Notes under the pieces: model-generated | Database searches by the model: none | Seen by the model: only the letters and a program-made list of their open reading frames with translations | What the model was told of the DNA's origin: nothing | From: Rhodospirillaceae bacterium | GTDB taxonomy: Bacteria; Pseudomonadota; Alphaproteobacteria; UBA8366; GCA-2717185 | Assembly (NCBI GenBank): GCA_018660965.1 | Contig: JABJJH010000326.1 | Location: forward strand, 1-7,629 | Length of the DNA: 7,629 nucleotides | Direction: 5' to 3' | Position numbers and translations under genes: made by a program | Shown here: piece after piece, positions 6,634 to 7,629 of the stretch | Layout of the letters: each line of letters begins with the position of its first letter | Position numbering within the stretch: the stretch's first letter is position 1

Positions 6634-7629
6634 ATGTCAGATCCTCAATACGATGTCGCCGTTCTGGGCGCGGGCAACGCCGCCCTTAGCGCCGCGTTAT
6701 CCGCACAGGAAAACGGCGCGAAAGTCGTCGTCATTGAAGCGGCCCCCATCGATGAAGCGGGCGGCAACAGCCGGTACACCGCCGGCGCCATACGCTTCGC
6801 GCATGACGGCCTGGAGGATTTGAAAACCGTTCTCGACCTGACTGAAGACGATATCGCCAACGCGGATTTCGGCACCTACACCAGCGACCAGTTCTATGAC
6901 GATCTGTTTCGCCTGACCCAATACCGCAGCGACCCCGACAAATCCGAACTCCTGGTCACGAAAAGTCTTGAAACAGTGCAGTGGATGAAAAGCCGGGGCG
7001 TCAAATTCCAACCCAGCTATGGCCGTCAGGCGTTCAAGGTGGACGGAAAATTCCGCTTTTGGGGCGGGCTGTGCGTCGAAACCTGGGGCGGTGGCGAAGG
7101 CCTGATCGAGCTGGAAACCAAGGCGGCGAAGGAAAACGGCATCGACATCCTGTATGAAACCAGGGGCGTTTCGTTGTTGTACGATGACCAGAAGGTCACG
7201 GGGATTCGGGTCAAACACGCAGGCGAACTTCGCGACATCAATGTCAAATCCGTGGTTCTGGCGTCGGGCGGTTTCGAAGCTAACACCGAAATGCGCACCC
7301 GCTACCTCGGCCCCGGTTGGGAATTCGCCAAGGTTCGCGGCACCCGCTTCAACATGGGTGCGGGCATCACCATGGCGCTGGACATCGGCGCCATGCCGCA
7401 CGGCAACTGGTCGGGCTGCCACGCGGTCGGCTGGGATTTAAACGCGCCGGAAACCGGCGATCTGGCCGTCGGCGACAACTTTCAGAAGCACAGCTATCCG
7501 CTGGGCATCATGGTCAACGCCACCGGCAAGCGTTTCGTCGATGAAGCCGCCGATTTCCGTAACTACACCTACGCCAAATACGGCCGCGATATCCTGCAAC
7601 AGCCCGGCATGATGGCCTGGCAAGTCTTC
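6634..7629 (+). CDS. FAD-dependent dehydrogenase of the fumarate reductase flavoprotein family, TcuA-like, 3'-truncated
   Basis: The first 332 residues of a flavoprotein usually some 460-500 long; the rest lies beyond the window. The N-terminal FAD-binding motif is VLGAGNAALSAALSA (10-24), and Glu35 at the end of the second strand should hold the ADP ribose. GGNSRYT (43-49) is the flavin-contact segment, and its GGNS core recalls tricarballylate dehydrogenase TcuA. FAD-domain return motifs are VVLASGGFEAN (207-217) and NMGAGITMALDIGA (240-253). NATGKRFVDE (295-304) is the conserved capping/FAD-domain signature of fumarate-reductase-like flavoproteins. TcuA oxidises tricarballylate to cis-aconitate in the cytosol and is reoxidised by TcuB; neither TcuB nor the transporter TcuC is visible, though they could follow the window end. 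Substrate is therefore uncertain: another fumarate-reductase-like or ketosteroid-dehydrogenase-like activity is possible. It is transcribed divergently from the efflux operon. Confidence 0.82.
   Translation, partial: MSDPQYDVAVLGAGNAALSAALSAQENGAKVVVIEAAPIDEAGGNSRYTAGAIRFAHDGLEDLKTVLDLTEDDIANADFGTYTSDQFYDDLFRLTQYRSDPDKSELLVTKSLETVQWMKSRGVKFQPSYGRQAFKVDGKFRFWGGLCVETWGGGEGLIELETKAAKENGIDILYETRGVSLLYDDQKVTGIRVKHAGELRDINVKSVVLASGGFEANTEMRTRYLGPGWEFAKVRGTRFNMGAGITMALDIGAMPHGNWSGCHAVGWDLNAPETGDLAVGDNFQKHSYPLGIMVNATGKRFVDEAADFRNYTYAKYGRDILQQPGMMAWQVF

Noticed and set aside
6697..7422. A 241-codon minus-strand frame opposite the flavoprotein
   Set aside because: The plus-strand frame has clear FAD motifs and a ribosome site; the minus-strand product has no recognisable motif and no start signal.
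1..7629. Searched for a phage-defence, toxin-antitoxin, CRISPR or mobile-element system
   Set aside because: Every larger gene belongs to a known enzyme or transport family, the small gene has no partner typical of toxin-antitoxin pairs, and no regularly spaced repeats or terminal inverted repeats with a transposase were seen.

Overview
The window looks like a piece of a Gram-negative, probably alphaproteobacterial, chromosome. This rests on moderately high G+C (a sampled stretch inside the pump gene gives about 57%), GCG/GCC-rich codon use, tightly packed genes, a tripartite-type efflux pair and family-level protein resemblance. I see no transposase, integrase, tRNA, rRNA or CRISPR array. 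Both ends cut through genes.

Layout. Bases 1-771 (+) are the C-terminal part of a zinc-dependent medium-chain alcohol/polyol dehydrogenase. Four bases later a convergent gene (776-1585, -) encodes an L-aspartate dehydrogenase (NadX-type) homologue. Upstream of that lies a small unrecognised gene (1640-1873, -) of 77 codons. It is clearly A+T-richer than its neighbours and is preceded by a very A+T-rich leader (1874-2004) carrying two adjacent perfect palindromes. Next comes a two-gene efflux operon on the minus strand: the periplasmic adaptor (5149-6393, read first, TTG start) and the RND inner-membrane permease (2005-5136), 12 bases apart. A 240-base intergenic region (6394-6633) separates it from a divergent gene (6634 to the window end, +) encoding a flavoprotein dehydrogenase of the fumarate-reductase superfamily, closest in my judgement to tricarballylate dehydrogenase TcuA.

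How the parts may work together. Adaptor and permease should form the inner-membrane and periplasmic parts of an export pump. The adaptor carries the R-L-S hairpin-tip motif used to dock on TolC-type channels, but no outer-membrane channel gene lies in the window, so one would be supplied from elsewhere. The permease keeps the paired Asp, Arg and Thr of the proton relay but has Asn in place of the AcrB-type Lys in TM10. The three dehydrogenases (Zn-alcohol, aspartate-type, flavin-type) suggest catabolism of small organic acids or alcohols around the pump. No common pathway is proven by the sequence.

The window reads mostly as ordinary chromosome. The parts most worth a second look are the low-G+C small gene with its palindromic leader, and the operator-like repeats in the divergent promoter region.
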